Assembly: GCA_005405945.1 (NCBI GenBank)
Contig: BJHW01000001.1
Span: 1,550,001 to 1,614,000, forward strand
Length of the DNA stretch: 64,000 bases
Direction of reading: 5' to 3'
From: Streptomyces violaceusniger
Lineage (GTDB): Bacteria > Actinomycetota > Actinomycetes > Streptomycetales > Streptomycetaceae
This document shows, piece by piece, positions 1-8,449 of the stretch; the stretch's first letter is position 1; the number at the start of each line of letters is the position of its first letter. Under the pieces are notes generated by a model that worked only from the letters and a program-made list of their open reading frames with translations, was not told where the DNA came from and ran no database searches. Both the position numbers and the translations under genes were made by a program.

Positions 1-145
1 AGAGGACACGCGAGCGGTGTTCGAAGGCGGGCAGCTCCGGCCGCGCGCGGAAGGCGTCAAGGAGGGCCTGGGGGAAGGGTTCCGTGATGGGCTCGGCGTC
101 GTGGTGGGGGGATCTGTGACCGGACGCTCCGGCTGACGTGTCCAT
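1..145 (-). CDS. N-terminus of a probable AMP-dependent acyl-CoA synthetase/ligase (cut by window edge)
   Basis: Reading the minus strand from the ATG at 145 gives 48 codons that stay open to the window edge. After a polar stretch rich in Ser, His and Asp comes PQALLDAFRARPELPAFEH, which resembles the opening of the ANL superfamily (acyl-CoA synthetases, 4-coumarate-CoA ligases), where a line of this type precedes the first core strand. No ATP-binding or catalytic motif falls inside the window, so the substrate cannot be guessed. The gene runs away from the GPP34 gene in the same direction, separated by about 175 bases in which I see nothing else. The call rests only on N-terminal resemblance. 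Confidence 0.5.
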   Translation of the reverse strand, partial: MDTSAGASGHRSPHHDAEPITEPFPQALLDAFRARPELPAFEHRSRVL

Positions 146-320
146 GTGCGTCTCCGTTCGGGGGTGGTGCCCAATGGGACGTGGTGGATCACCCGACACG
201 ATACGGCGGCACGGCCCGCCCGCGGCCACGATCGCGGATCATCGGCCGGGCCGCGCTGTCCACGACGGCACCGCGCCACCCCCGGCGGCGTCCGCCACTC
301 CCCCACTGACCGTCACGCGG

Positions 321-926
321 TCATTCACCACGCCAGACGTTGTCGAAGGCCGCTTCCTCGATGGCCCGCCGCTGCCGCTCCGCCTCCAGCTCCATCACGG
401 CGTCGTTGACGGCGGCGAGCACGGTCACGGTCGCGTCGCCGGCCGTGCCCGCGGCGTCTTCCGCGGGCTCCTCACGGATGCCGATGGCCGCCGCGAGGGT
501 CGCGAGGACGGGCTCGTCCGAGGCCCAGCGGTCGGTCGCGTGGCGGCGGGCGGGCGAGTCGACCGGCACCGCCTGACCGGCGCGGAGCGGCAGCCAGCCG
601 TGGCGCCGCCGGGTGATCTGTCCCGCCTCCTCCAGGGCGTCCAGATAGGCGGAGGACAGGCCGCGGCCCCTGCGCCACAGCCACTCGCCGACCGGCTCGT
701 GGGGCGGCTGGCGAACGAGCGACGCCGCGGCCTCGTCCAGCAGGCGATCCCCGGTCGGCGGGCAGAGTCCCGGCACGATCCGCTCGTCCTCGATCGTGAG
801 CGTCTCGGCGCCGAGGAGGTCGATCAGCTCGGCTCCCGCGAGCGCGAGCGACAGGTCGCCCCGCTCCAGGGGTCGGATGGGCGCCACGTCCAGGGTGACG
901 ATCAGCAGGTCCCGCGGTGTGGTCAT
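321..926 (-). CDS. GPP34 (Golgi phosphoprotein 3-like) family protein
   Basis: A 201-residue protein with the GPP34 pattern: an early DLLIVTLD-type strand, the helix AGAELIDLLGAE, then a basic WLWRRGRGL stretch and a RRRHGWLPLR segment. In eukaryotes this fold binds phosphoinositides at the Golgi. Actinobacteria carry many short cytoplasmic paralogues whose role is unknown, often near regulators. The ATG at 926 is preferred over the in-frame TTG just upstream because GGAGCG lies six bases before it. No signal peptide or membrane segment is visible. It lies on the same strand as the LuxR-type regulator upstream, about 95 bases apart, so co-transcription is possible but unproved. Confidence 0.85.
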   Translation of the reverse strand: MTTPRDLLIVTLDVAPIRPLERGDLSLALAGAELIDLLGAETLTIEDERIVPGLCPPTGDRLLDEAAASLVRQPPHEPVGEWLWRRGRGLSSAYLDALEEAGQITRRRHGWLPLRAGQAVPVDSPARRHATDRWASDEPVLATLAAAIGIREEPAEDAAGTAGDATVTVLAAVNDAVMELEAERQRRAIEEAAFDNVWRGE

Positions 927-1020
927 CAAACGCTCCGCTCGCCGTTCCCCGCCAACGATACGTTCCGAAGCGCAAGGCTGTGCGCCGACGTGGCTGCCGG
1001 GTACGCCATGTCAGCGGCCG

Positions 1021-2313
1021 CTAGGAGCCGCCGGCTCCCCAGGTGTGGGCCAGCGCGGCCGCCTCGCCACGCGAGGTGACGCCCAGCTTCTCCAGGATGT
1101 TCGCCACGTGGAACTTCACCGTCGACTCGCTGATGTGGAGCTCCTGGGCGATCTGCCGGTTGCGCCTTCCGCGGGCCAGTTGTTCCAGAACCTCCAGCTC
1201 GCGCGCCCCCAGGACGTCCAGCGGATCCTCGCGGGCCGGCTGCGGCGGGCCGAGCGGCACGGTGGCCGTCACCGTGGTGCCCCACTCCGGGACCGCGTCC
1301 ACGTCCAGCCGTCCGCCCAGCGCGGCCACCCGCTCCCCGACCCGGCGGGCGTCCAGGGCGGTCCGCCTCAGGACGCCGGGGCCGTCGTCCCGTACGGTGG
1401 CGCGCAGCTCGCCCTCGCCGACCTTCCAGCCGATGTGCACGCGGCGCACCGGGAGCGGCGCGCCGTCCCGGCCCGGCCCCTGCTCGTCCAGCATGGCGTG
1501 CACCACGGCCCGCACCACCGCGCGGGCCGTATTGGCCACGTCGGCGGCGAGCAGCCGGTCCGCTCCCTCCTCGGTGCCGGGCGGGCCGAGGTCCAGCCGT
1601 ACGGACAGGCCGCGCAGCTCAGGGCGGAGCGATGCGGCGAGCCGGGCGAAGGCGTCCCCGGCCGGTTCCTCCGCCAGCGCCTGATCGCGGTCGGTCCGGG
1701 CGCGCAGTTCGGCCAGGGCGCTGACGGCGAGGTCCACCGCGCGGGCCCGGGCGGTCCGGTCGTCCAGATCGCGGCCGCGCAACACGCCGAGCAGGGCGGA
1801 CAGGGCGGCGCCGTGGGCGTCGACGAGTTCGGCGATGGCCGTGGCCCGCGCCGCGGCCGCGGCCCGCGACTGGGCCAGCGTCCCGGGCACCGCCTCGGCC
1901 GCCATCCGGTCGCGGTGCGCGGTCACCAGGTCCCACAGGGCGCGGGCGGCCGCCAGGGCCCCGGCCGGGACGGGGGTCTCCTCGGTCGTCACGAGGACGA
2001 GCAGCGCGCCCCGCGCGGTGGCGTCGCTGTGCACGGCCAGCACGGGCACCTCGGCCCCGGCCATCCACGCCCGGCCCTGCCAGGTTCCCTCGGCGCGCGC
2101 CACCGGGGCGATGGCGGCCATCTCGGCGGTGGTGATGGCGGTTCCGGGGTCGCCGGGCGGGTCGCCGTGGGCCTTGAACGGTGAGTGCGGGCAGTTGCCC
2201 GAGAGCTCGGCCACCGCCCGGTGCGCGATCGTCTCGGAGAGCGCGGCGGACAGGCGCGGCAGGATCTCGCCCAGGGGCGCCCGGATCACATCGACTGCGG
2301 CCGTGAGGTCCAT
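1021..2313 (-). CDS. LuxR-type regulator with N-terminal sensor and histidine-kinase-like ATPase domain
   Basis: A 430-residue protein. Residues 366-425 form a clear NarL/LuxR helix-turn-helix (RELEVLEQLARGRRNRQIAQ, then ELHISESTVKFHVANIL). Before it, a degenerate HATPase_c module is recognisable from the G-box DDGPGV (309-314) and a following ALGGRLDV/GTTVTATVPL segment. The first 170 residues are probably a GAF-like sensor. There is no obvious phospho-acceptor His motif and no receiver domain, so this is a one-component or fused-sensor architecture common in Streptomyces. It is divergent from the oxidoreductase gene at 2462 with about 150 bases between them, so it is a candidate regulator of that gene. 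The input signal is unknown. Confidence 0.8.
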   Translation of the reverse strand: MDLTAAVDVIRAPLGEILPRLSAALSETIAHRAVAELSGNCPHSPFKAHGDPPGDPGTAITTAEMAAIAPVARAEGTWQGRAWMAGAEVPVLAVHSDATARGALLVLVTTEETPVPAGALAAARALWDLVTAHRDRMAAEAVPGTLAQSRAAAAARATAIAELVDAHGAALSALLGVLRGRDLDDRTARARAVDLAVSALAELRARTDRDQALAEEPAGDAFARLAASLRPELRGLSVRLDLGPPGTEEGADRLLAADVANTARAVVRAVVHAMLDEQGPGRDGAPLPVRRVHIGWKVGEGELRATVRDDGPGVLRRTALDARRVGERVAALGGRLDVDAVPEWGTTVTATVPLGPPQPAREDPLDVLGARELEVLEQLARGRRNRQIAQELHISESTVKFHVANILEKLGVTSRGEAAALAHTWGAGGS

Positions 2314-2461
2314 GTCCGTCAGCGTAATGGGCCCGTCCCGCGGCCCCGGCTGTTCCTCCGGCCAGGTGGAACTGGCCGAAGGAACGGCCGGGCCGGGGCA
2401 TGTCCCGGCCGAGGATGGCGTTGTCGGTACAAACGTGCCCCCTCGAGGAGGGCTGACGGGA

Positions 2462-3379
2462 GTGAGTGGGATGAAGGCGATCGTCTACGAGGAGTACGGC
2501 GGCCCCGAGGTGCTGCGGCTGAAGGAGACGGAGGAGCCCCATGCGGGTCCCGGGCAGGTGCGGCTGAAGGTCATGGCCGCCGCCGTGAACCCCATCGACT
2601 ACAAGATCCGCCGTGGCTGGATGCCGCAGATGGGCCCCGCCGCGTTCCCCGCGATCCCGGGTGTGGAGGCGGCCGGGGTCGTCGACGAGGTCGGTGACGG
2701 GGTCACCGGTGTGTCGGTGGGCGATGAGGTGCTGGGCTGGACGGACACCGGGGCCTACGCCCCGTACGCGCTGGCCACGGATGTCGCCCCCAAGCCGGCC
2801 GGACTCGACTGGGAGACGGCCGCGGCGCTGCCCGTGGCCACCGAGACCTCGGCACGGGTCCTGGACCTGCTGGGGGTGAAGGAGGGCGAGACGCTGCTGC
2901 TGCACGGGGCCGCCGGTGCGGTCGGCGGAGTCGGCGTCCAGCTCGCGGTGGCCCGGGGCGCCACCGTCATCGGCACCGCCTCGCCCGCCAACCACGACTA
3001 TCTGCGCTCGCTCGGCGCGATCCCGGTGGCCTACGGCGAGGGCCTGGCCGACCGGGTGCGCGCCATGGCGCCGAAGGGTGTCGACGCCGTCTACGACGCG
3101 GCCGGCCAGGGCGCCCTGCCCGTCTCCATCGAGCTGCGGGGCGGCACGACCGACCGCGTCGTCACCATCGCCGACCCCGCGGCCGCCGATCTCGGTGTCA
3201 CCTTCTCCGCGGGTGGCGGCGGCCGCCCCATCGAGGCCATCGCCGAGTACGCCCGGCTCGCCGCGGAGGGGCGGCTGCGGGTGCCCGTGGTGCGGAGCTT
3301 CCCGCTCGCCGACGCCGCCGCGGCCCATGAGGAGAGCGAGACCGGTCACAGCCGCGGCAAGCTCATCCTGCGGCCCTGA
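2462..3379 (+). CDS. NADPH:quinone reductase-like (zinc-independent MDR) oxidoreductase
   Basis: A 305-residue medium-chain reductase that likely uses NADPH to reduce quinones or enones in the cytoplasm. The N-terminal GroES-like domain begins MKAIVYEEYGGPEVLRL. The Rossmann domain carries the AXXGXXG-type loop GAAGAVGGVGVQL near residue 150. The zinc-ligand cysteines of alcohol dehydrogenases are absent, which favours the quinone oxidoreductase branch. I chose the GTG at 2462 because GAGGAGG ends about 11 bases upstream; an in-frame ATG at 2471 is the alternative and would remove three residues. The divergent LuxR-type regulator is a plausible controller. Confidence 0.9.
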   Translation: MSGMKAIVYEEYGGPEVLRLKETEEPHAGPGQVRLKVMAAAVNPIDYKIRRGWMPQMGPAAFPAIPGVEAAGVVDEVGDGVTGVSVGDEVLGWTDTGAYAPYALATDVAPKPAGLDWETAAALPVATETSARVLDLLGVKEGETLLLHGAAGAVGGVGVQLAVARGATVIGTASPANHDYLRSLGAIPVAYGEGLADRVRAMAPKGVDAVYDAAGQGALPVSIELRGGTTDRVVTIADPAAADLGVTFSAGGGGRPIEAIAEYARLAAEGRLRVPVVRSFPLADAAAAHEESETGHSRGKLILRP

Positions 3380-3390
3380 TGAGCACTGCC

Positions 3391-3441
3391 GCGGCCACTG
3401 CTGTGGCCGCTGTCGTGGCCGCTGTCGTGGCCTAGGAGGCC
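3391..3441. repeat. Twelve-base tandem repeat ending in a small hairpin between convergent genes
   Basis: Two perfect copies of GTGGCCGCTGTC (3403-3414 and 3415-3426) are preceded by a diverged copy (3391-3402) and followed by a half copy. The half copy runs into GGCCT-agg-AGGCC, a five-pair GC stem at 3429-3441. The array sits exactly where two genes converge and overlaps the last codons of the GH76 gene, so the hairpin could help stop transcription from either side. No T-tract follows. Confidence 0.45.
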
Positions 3442-4898
3442 GCGTTCATCAGGTCCAACGCGCTGTGCTGTCGTGCCCCGTCGGTCTTGTCCAGCGGTCC
3501 TGACCAGCGCAGTCCGTACTGGTCCAGGGCGTTGCGGTCGGAGGCGTAGGCGCGGTCCGCCTGCCGTTTGAGGTAGGCCGTGTAGGGGTGGTCGGGCAAG
3601 GCCGCGTTCAGCTTGCCCAGCCCCCGCACATGGGCACCCTTGAACGACGGGCCGTCGCCACCGCAGTCGCCGGTCTCGCAGGGGTCCCTGAGGATGCCGT
3701 CGGCCGTGTTGAGCTGGGACGACGTGGTGGCGGCCGTGCCGATGCGACGGGCCGTGTCGAGCACCGAACCGTCACCGGTCGCCTTGTGCAGCTCGGTGAG
3801 GCCGCCGAGCAGCACACCCTGGTTGTAGGACCAGACCGCGCTGCCGTTGTTCTTGCAGGTGCCCAGGTCGATGCCGTCGTTGACCAGGTTCGAGGAGTTG
3901 ACCATGCCGGTGCCCTGGAACCAGGTCCACTCCGCCCTCGCCCGCTGGAGATAGGCGGTGTCGCCGGGGATCCGGTTGTGCAGGGCGGCGTTGAGCTGGA
4001 GGTAGAGGGAGTTGGCGATGGCGTTCTTGTACGTCTTCGCCGTGCTCCACCACACCCCGCCGCCACAGGTGGAGTCCCAGTAGGAGGCCATGTAGTCGGC
4101 GTCGGCGCGGGCGGTGGCGAGATAGCGGGAGTCCCCGGTGAGGTCGTAGGCGGCCACCCAGGCCAGACCCCACCAGCCGGTGTCGTCGATGTAGTCGTTG
4201 CGGAACTGCCCGCCCTGCGCACCGAGGTTGAGGTCGTAGGTGCGGGCGATCGCGTACTCATAGCTCCGCATGCCCGTGACGCGGATGTTGTCGATGACGG
4301 CCGTGAGGGCGTTGGCCGAGTTCCACCAGCCGGTGGTGGAGAACAGCCCGGTGTTGTAGGAGTAGAACGCCATCTGGGCGGTGGCGGCGGCCGTACGGCG
4401 GTCCCATGCGTTCCAGGTCGTACGGGCCCAGGGCGTACACGCGATGTCGGCGCGGTCACCGGCCTTGCCGCAGGCCCGCAGCGCGCCGATGCCATGGGCG
4501 CCCCAGTCGTCCACGTTGTACATCAGGGTGCGCCAGCCGCGCTGCCCGGCGGGGATGGCGGTGTTGCCGAGGCGGCTGCCCGAGGACCAGGTCCGGCCGC
4601 CGTCGAACGAGCGGTCCAGCCAGACCTCGTCACCGGGGCTGCCGTTGTCGATGGAGGCCCAGCCCATCGCGTCGGTGTCGTCGAAGTGCAGGGCGATGGA
4701 GCGGGAGAAGACGGTGGCCGTGACGGGGGTGCGGCTCTGCGGGGCGAGCGCCGGGTCGCGGGCGTCGCAGTACGTGTTGCACACGGTGGCGGACGGCGCC
4801 GCTTCGGCCGTGGCCGGGAGGAACTGGGGAGCCAGCAGGGCGAGCGCTCCGGTGGCGAGCGCGGCCAGGCGGGTGCGCAGCGGTCTCTTGCGTCTCAT
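3432..4898 (-). CDS. Secreted GH76 alpha-1,6-mannanase
   Basis: A 488-residue enzyme expected to cut alpha-1,6-mannan backbones such as those of yeast cell-wall mannoproteins. Residues 1-33 form a signal peptide with basic RRKRPLRTR, a hydrophobic core and an A-E-A cleavage area. The GH76 catalytic Asp pair is visible as [12 protein letters not shown] (Asp238-Asp239). Aromatic-rich helices follow, as expected of the (alpha/alpha)6 barrel. Residues 40-160 form an extra N-terminal beta-rich region ([15 protein letters not shown]) of a kind seen in Streptomyces members. It starts 18 bases after the GH64 stop with GGGAGGAGG upstream, so the two are co-transcribed and probably act together on fungal walls. 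Confidence 0.93.
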   Translation of the reverse strand: MRRKRPLRTRLAALATGALALLAPQFLPATAEAAPSATVCNTYCDARDPALAPQSRTPVTATVFSRSIALHFDDTDAMGWASIDNGSPGDEVWLDRSFDGGRTWSSGSRLGNTAIPAGQRGWRTLMYNVDDWGAHGIGALRACGKAGDRADIACTPWARTTWNAWDRRTAAATAQMAFYSYNTGLFSTTGWWNSANALTAVIDNIRVTGMRSYEYAIARTYDLNLGAQGGQFRNDYIDDTGWWGLAWVAAYDLTGDSRYLATARADADYMASYWDSTCGGGVWWSTAKTYKNAIANSLYLQLNAALHNRIPGDTAYLQRARAEWTWFQGTGMVNSSNLVNDGIDLGTCKNNGSAVWSYNQGVLLGGLTELHKATGDGSVLDTARRIGTAATTSSQLNTADGILRDPCETGDCGGDGPSFKGAHVRGLGKLNAALPDHPYTAYLKRQADRAYASDRNALDQYGLRWSGPLDKTDGARQHSALDLMNAAS

Positions 4899-4916
4899 GC
4901 CGTGCCTCCTCCCGGC

Positions 4917-6125
4917 CTAGTTGAAGGGGTCCAGGGTGATGGACGCCTGCTGCGGATTGCCGTCGTGGACGAGCGACTCGTGCTGGCCGACGTCGTCGAA
5001 GGCGAAGGCGTACGCCTTTCCGTCGGCCATCTGGCCGTGGATGACGCGGGCGTAGTGGTTGGTCACGCCGTCCTTGTAGAACCCGGCGTCACCGGGGTCC
5101 GGCTGGTTGGGGTTGGTCAGCAGGGTCGAGCGGTTGTAGCCCGCGCACAGGGTCCGCGAAATGGGGCCGCGCACCTGGTCGTTGGGTGCGTCGAGGCGCT
5201 TGTAGCAGCCGAAGACGGAGTCGGAGTCCGGCTTCTGGAAGCTGGTGACCACGGCTCCCGAACCATTGGTGAAGTTCATGACGTCGCCGGAGACCCGCCC
5301 GAAGTACTTGGTGTTCGGCCGGTCGGCGAAGGGCGTGACGGTGAGGGTGGTGCCGGTGTACTTCTGCCACACCCGGTTGATGTAGTCGTCCATCGCGTTC
5401 GCGGGCAGGGCGCCCGCCTCGATGCCGTGCCCGGGTGACAGGGCCCGCACGACGGTGCCGTCCGGGCGGGTCTGGATGAGCTTGCTCCAGCCGCCCGACT
5501 GTGCCCGCAGTGCGTTGAGGACGCCGTTGTAGCCGCCGGGCTTGAGGTGCCCGGTGGTCTTCGTACTGCCGTCGGCGCCCTGCACGCCCACCGCGTACGG
5601 CGCGGAGAACATGTCGACCTGGGTGCTGTTGATGTACAGGCCGGAGTCGTCGAGGGTGAACTCGCTCCAGTTGAACAGGATGTTCCGGTTGGGGTCCGAG
5701 GGGTTCTGCACGGCGGGCTGCACCAGACCGCCGGTGGTGAGCCTGAAGTCGATCTTCTGGCCGTAGGAGAAGTAGACCCGGCCGGAGAGCTTGGGGATGC
5801 GGATCGTCAAGGACTGGCCGCCCGCCGGTCCGGCGATCGACGCGTCGGGAGCGGGGGTGGGCGGGTTGCCACCGGCGGGCCAGGGGTGGAAGGTCCCGGA
5901 GGCGTCGGCCCAGCCCTGCTGCCCGGTCGAGAGCAGGGTGCCGAGCGTATAGACGTAGATCTGGTCGCCGCGCCCGGAGTTGTTGGTGATCTTCAGCGGG
6001 ATCGTGTTCGGCACGGCCGGCCGGGCGGACGCCTCGGGGGCCAGTGCGGTCATGCCCAGGGCCAGGAGCAAGGCCGACGCCCAGCAGGGCAGGGTCCGGA
6101 TTCGGGCGGAGACGCGTCTGGACAT
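4917..6125 (-). CDS. Secreted GH64 beta-1,3-glucanase (thaumatin-like fold)
   Basis: A 402-residue enzyme of the laminaripentaose-producing GH64 type, which cleaves fungal beta-1,3-glucan. A signal peptide covers about 35 residues from MSRRVSARIRTLP to APEASA. The mature protein opens with IPLKITNNSGRGDQIYVYTL and continues with GRVYFSYG, FNWSEFTLDDSGLYINSTQV and DMFSAPYAVGV, all characteristic GH64 blocks. I chose the ATG at 6125 over one 24 bases upstream because AGAGGTGG sits directly before it. It is the first gene of a two-gene operon with the GH76 mannanase, a sensible pairing for dismantling yeast walls. Confidence 0.93.
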   Translation of the reverse strand: MSRRVSARIRTLPCWASALLLALGMTALAPEASARPAVPNTIPLKITNNSGRGDQIYVYTLGTLLSTGQQGWADASGTFHPWPAGGNPPTPAPDASIAGPAGGQSLTIRIPKLSGRVYFSYGQKIDFRLTTGGLVQPAVQNPSDPNRNILFNWSEFTLDDSGLYINSTQVDMFSAPYAVGVQGADGSTKTTGHLKPGGYNGVLNALRAQSGGWSKLIQTRPDGTVVRALSPGHGIEAGALPANAMDDYINRVWQKYTGTTLTVTPFADRPNTKYFGRVSGDVMNFTNGSGAVVTSFQKPDSDSVFGCYKRLDAPNDQVRGPISRTLCAGYNRSTLLTNPNQPDPGDAGFYKDGVTNHYARVIHGQMADGKAYAFAFDDVGQHESLVHDGNPQQASITLDPFN

Positions 6126-6243
6126 ACGCCACCTCTCGCGCGGCCGCACGGCCGCGTCAGCGGGGGAAATGAGGAGTACACGTGAAGCGGGGGGTGCGGG
6201 GGTGCCGTAAGTGCACAGCCAATCATTGCAGTGAACATGTCAT

Positions 6244-6255
6244 TGGACTAGACAT
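6244..6255 (-). promoter_or_regulatory. Possible DasR-type (dre-like) site upstream of the GH64-GH76 operon
   Basis: On the minus strand this reads ATGTCTAGTCCA, which matches 9 of 12 positions of the TGGTCTAGACCA core known for DasR/chitinase promoters in Streptomyces. It lies about 120 bases upstream of the GH64 start in a 298-base region (6126-6423) that has no other gene. DasR links N-acetylglucosamine to chitin and wall-degrading enzymes, which would suit this operon. The match is imperfect and single, so this is only a candidate. Confidence 0.3.
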
Positions 6256-6423
6256 ACTCACGCGCCGACATCAGCGCACGGGCGGGCGGGAACAGCCGGT
6301 GAGAGGTGGTGGCACACGGTGGTGAGGCGGCTCTCCGGCCCGGCCACACCGCGCCGAAATGGACATTCGGGCGTAAAATCGGCAGCGTCCGCACCAGGAG
6401 GGCACGAGGAGCGGAGGCATCAC

Positions 6424-6594
6424 ATGACCGAGGCAGCCCCCTCCCGCACCGAACGCGAACGGGAAACCGACCACCCCGACGTGCCGTGGACGACCCCCTC
6501 GCAGGCCGAGGGCGAGCGCGACGACGAGATGGACACCGGCCATCCCGACGTACAGAGGACGACTCCCTCACAGGCCGAAGGGGAACGGGACTAG
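6424..6594 (+). CDS. Small acidic peptide with two internal sequence repeats
   Basis: A 56-residue hydrophilic protein preceded by GGAGG six bases before the ATG. It contains two near-identical units, HPDVPWTTPSQAEGERD and HPDVQRTTPSQAEGERD, separated by a short acidic linker. There is no signal peptide, cysteine or membrane segment. The repeat at protein level and the good ribosome binding site favour a real gene. Similar short repeat-bearing proteins occur in Streptomyces but I know of no function. Its TAG stop lies inside the end of a repetitive element that starts at 6591, so the original C-terminus may have been lost or replaced. Confidence 0.6.
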   Translation: MTEAAPSRTERERETDHPDVPWTTPSQAEGERDDEMDTGHPDVQRTTPSQAEGERD

Positions 6595-6640
6595 GGTCCT
6601 TCTGACGGATCTCCGCGGCGTCGCGGCGTCCGGGCCCGCG
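6591..6640. repeat. Solo end of the MITE-like repeat found at 55323-55484
   Basis: The sequence CTAGGGTCCTTCTGACGGAT and the following GC-rich bases match the terminal inverted repeat of the 162-bp element at 55323-55484. Similarity to the reverse complement of that element's right end extends over roughly 40 bases with about three differences. No second terminus is found nearby, so this is a truncated or solo copy. It supplies the stop codon of the small peptide gene at 6424. Confidence 0.7.
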
Positions 6641-6780
6641 GGCCGGTGATCTCCCACCGGCGGGCGGGACCAGCCCTGTGGCTCGGATGTGGCGGCCGGT
6701 CCTCCTGCCCCCTCCACGGCGGGAAGGGTCTCCCGGGCGGAACGGCCCCGGCGGGTCGCTATCCTGACCGGGGAGGCGAG

Positions 6781-7431
6781 ATGGCACGCGCGACACAGAC
6801 CACGGGGACGCCCGGCACCGGCCGAACGGCGGCACGCCACCACGGCAACCGGCACGGACGCAGCGAGCAGGCCCGGCTGGCGGTGCTGAACGCGGCCGAC
6901 GACCTGCTGGTCGAGAAGGGCTTCGCGGGCGTCACCATGGAGGGCATCGCCACCCGGGCCGGTGTCGCCAAGCAGACCATCTACCGCTGGTGGAGCACCA
7001 AGACCGACGTCCTCATGGACGCCTTCCTCCAGGACGTGGCCGAGGACCTGACCGTGCGCGACTGCGGTGACCTCGCCCGGGACCTGCGCACCTATCTGCG
7101 CGAGCTGGCCTGGTTCCTCAGCGCTTCCGACTCCGGTGCCGTCTTCAAGGCCCTGATCGCCCAGGCTCAGCACGATCCGGCGTTCGCCGAGGACTTCCGG
7201 TCCCGGTACCTCGACGACCAGCGCGGCCGCGACCGCCTTCCGCTGGAACGGGCCCTGGAGCGCGGGGAGTTGCCGCCCGGCCTGGATCTGGTGGCCGAGA
7301 CCGACCAGCTCATGGGCCCGGTCTACTACCGGGTGCTGGTGACCGGCGAACCCGTCGGCCAGGAGTTCACCGACCGGCTCGTCGACGCCTTCCTCCACCG
7401 CCACGGGCTGACGGCACCGGCGAAGGACTGA
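6781..7431 (+). CDS. TetR/AcrR family transcriptional regulator
   Basis: A 216-residue repressor-type protein. After a basic, disordered 25-residue head, the TetR helix-turn-helix spans roughly residues 30-80: AVLNAADDLLVEKGFAGVTM, then IATRAGVAKQTIYRWWSTK. The C-terminal half (YLRELAWFLSASDSGAVFKA and AFAEDFRSRYLDDQRGRDRL) resembles the TetR_C_11-like ligand-binding class. The ATG at 6781 follows GGGGAGGCGAG. Downstream are only convergent gene remnants, so the present target is unclear; it may have controlled the decayed operon at 7454-8264 or act elsewhere. Confidence 0.88.
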   Translation: MARATQTTGTPGTGRTAARHHGNRHGRSEQARLAVLNAADDLLVEKGFAGVTMEGIATRAGVAKQTIYRWWSTKTDVLMDAFLQDVAEDLTVRDCGDLARDLRTYLRELAWFLSASDSGAVFKALIAQAQHDPAFAEDFRSRYLDDQRGRDRLPLERALERGELPPGLDLVAETDQLMGPVYYRVLVTGEPVGQEFTDRLVDAFLHRHGLTAPAKD

Positions 7432-7453
7432 CCACCCGGACGTCCGAGCGGAG

Positions 7454-8095
7454 TCACCGCCCGGACGGTGCCGTGAACGCGGGTGCCGTGAGCGCCGATG
7501 CCGTGAACGCGGGTGCCATGCCGGCCGGTGCCGGGAGGCCGTCCAGGAACAGGGCGCCCGCGAGCAGCGCGGCGCTTCCGCGCGGCGCGATGCCCCGCTC
7601 CCGCAGCTCCGCGTCCAGCGTGGCCAGGGCGGCGCCCTCGGCCGTGGCGGTGCCGCCCGCCTCGAGCACGGCGTACGCCCCCTCCTCGACCCGTCGGAGG
7701 CCGGGCGGGCCCGCCCGGTACAGCGGGCCGGTGTCCTGGAAGGTGCTCATCACGGTGAGCAGCGCGTCCAGCCGCGCCTGGGTCTCGGTGGCCCCCGCCG
7801 TACGCGCCCGGGACAGGGCGTCCAGGGCGCGCCGCACATGGGGGAACGCGGCCCGTGCCTCGCCACGCGCGCCCGGCGCCCCATAGGTGGCGGAGACGCG
7901 CGAGCCCGGCGAGGGGCGGCGCGGTGCGCCACGGTCGGGGTGGTCCGCGATCCGTTCGGCGGTGGCGGTCACCCCCTCGGGCCCGGCACCGGGTCGCAGC
8001 GCGGCGGCCGCCACCAGCAGGCCCATCACCCACAGCGCGCCGTGGTGGAGGGGGGCCGGTGGCCGCGCCGCCGCCCGGCCCGTGCCATCGTCCAC
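7454..8095 (-). pseudogene. C-terminal remnant of an MdcB/CitG-like triphosphoribosyl-dephospho-CoA synthase
   Basis: The reading frame carries the family's C-terminal half: PLHHGALWVMGLLVAAAALR, ATAERIADHPDRG, ARLDALLTVMSTFQDTGPLY, a GLRRVEEGA segment, and ERGIAPRGSAALLAGALFL. The family normally makes the prosthetic-group precursor of malonate decarboxylase or citrate lyase. The N-terminal half, which begins the catalytic ATP/CoA-binding part, is missing. In its place, in another frame, is the start of a PrpF-like gene (8109-8264). The GC-rich C-terminal tail with repeated APAFTA/ALTAPAF units is unusual. I infer a deletion that fused two adjacent genes; no intact malonate or citrate operon remains here. 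Confidence 0.7.
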
Positions 8096-8108
8096 TCGGC
8101 GCAGCGGC

Positions 8109-8264
8109 CGCTCCGCCGAGGCCGTCGATCTGCCGTGGATCGGGGCTGCCCATGATCCGCAGCAGCAGATCGTCCCGGGCGCCGGGGTCGGACGGCAGGT
8201 CCTCGGCGCCCTTGGAGGTGCCGCCGCGCATCAGCATGCAGCGCACGCCCTCCGGCCCGCTCAT
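8109..8264 (-). pseudogene. N-terminal remnant of a PrpF/4-oxalomesaconate tautomerase-like gene
   Basis: From the ATG at 8264 the frame encodes 52 residues including VRCMLMRGGTSKGA and DDLLLRIMGSPDPRQIDGLG, the hallmark opening of PrpF-fold isomerases (PrpF, 4-oxalomesaconate tautomerase). The match stops abruptly after GLGGA and the sequence continues, out of frame, as the middle of an MdcB/CitG-like gene. At least 300 residues of a normal PrpF protein are missing. This looks like one side of a deletion junction near position 8100 and is unlikely to give a functional protein. Confidence 0.7.
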
Positions 8265-8449
8265 GAGACGGCCCCGCCGCGGACGCCCTCGGCGTACTCG
8301 GCGTACGGCTGGTACCGCACCCCGAGCCGGGCGCGACACGATCCCGGTACCCGCACCCCCGATTCCGACCCCGTGACAGGGGAAGCCGGGGTTGCTTCAA
8401 TGGTCCGGCGGTTCCCCCATCGGACCCCGTCGACCGTTGGAGCGTGCCC

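Noticed and set aside
1619..3349. 576-codon minus-strand frame spanning the LuxR and oxidoreductase genes
   Set aside because: Covers two well-supported genes in other frames and has no recognisable domain.
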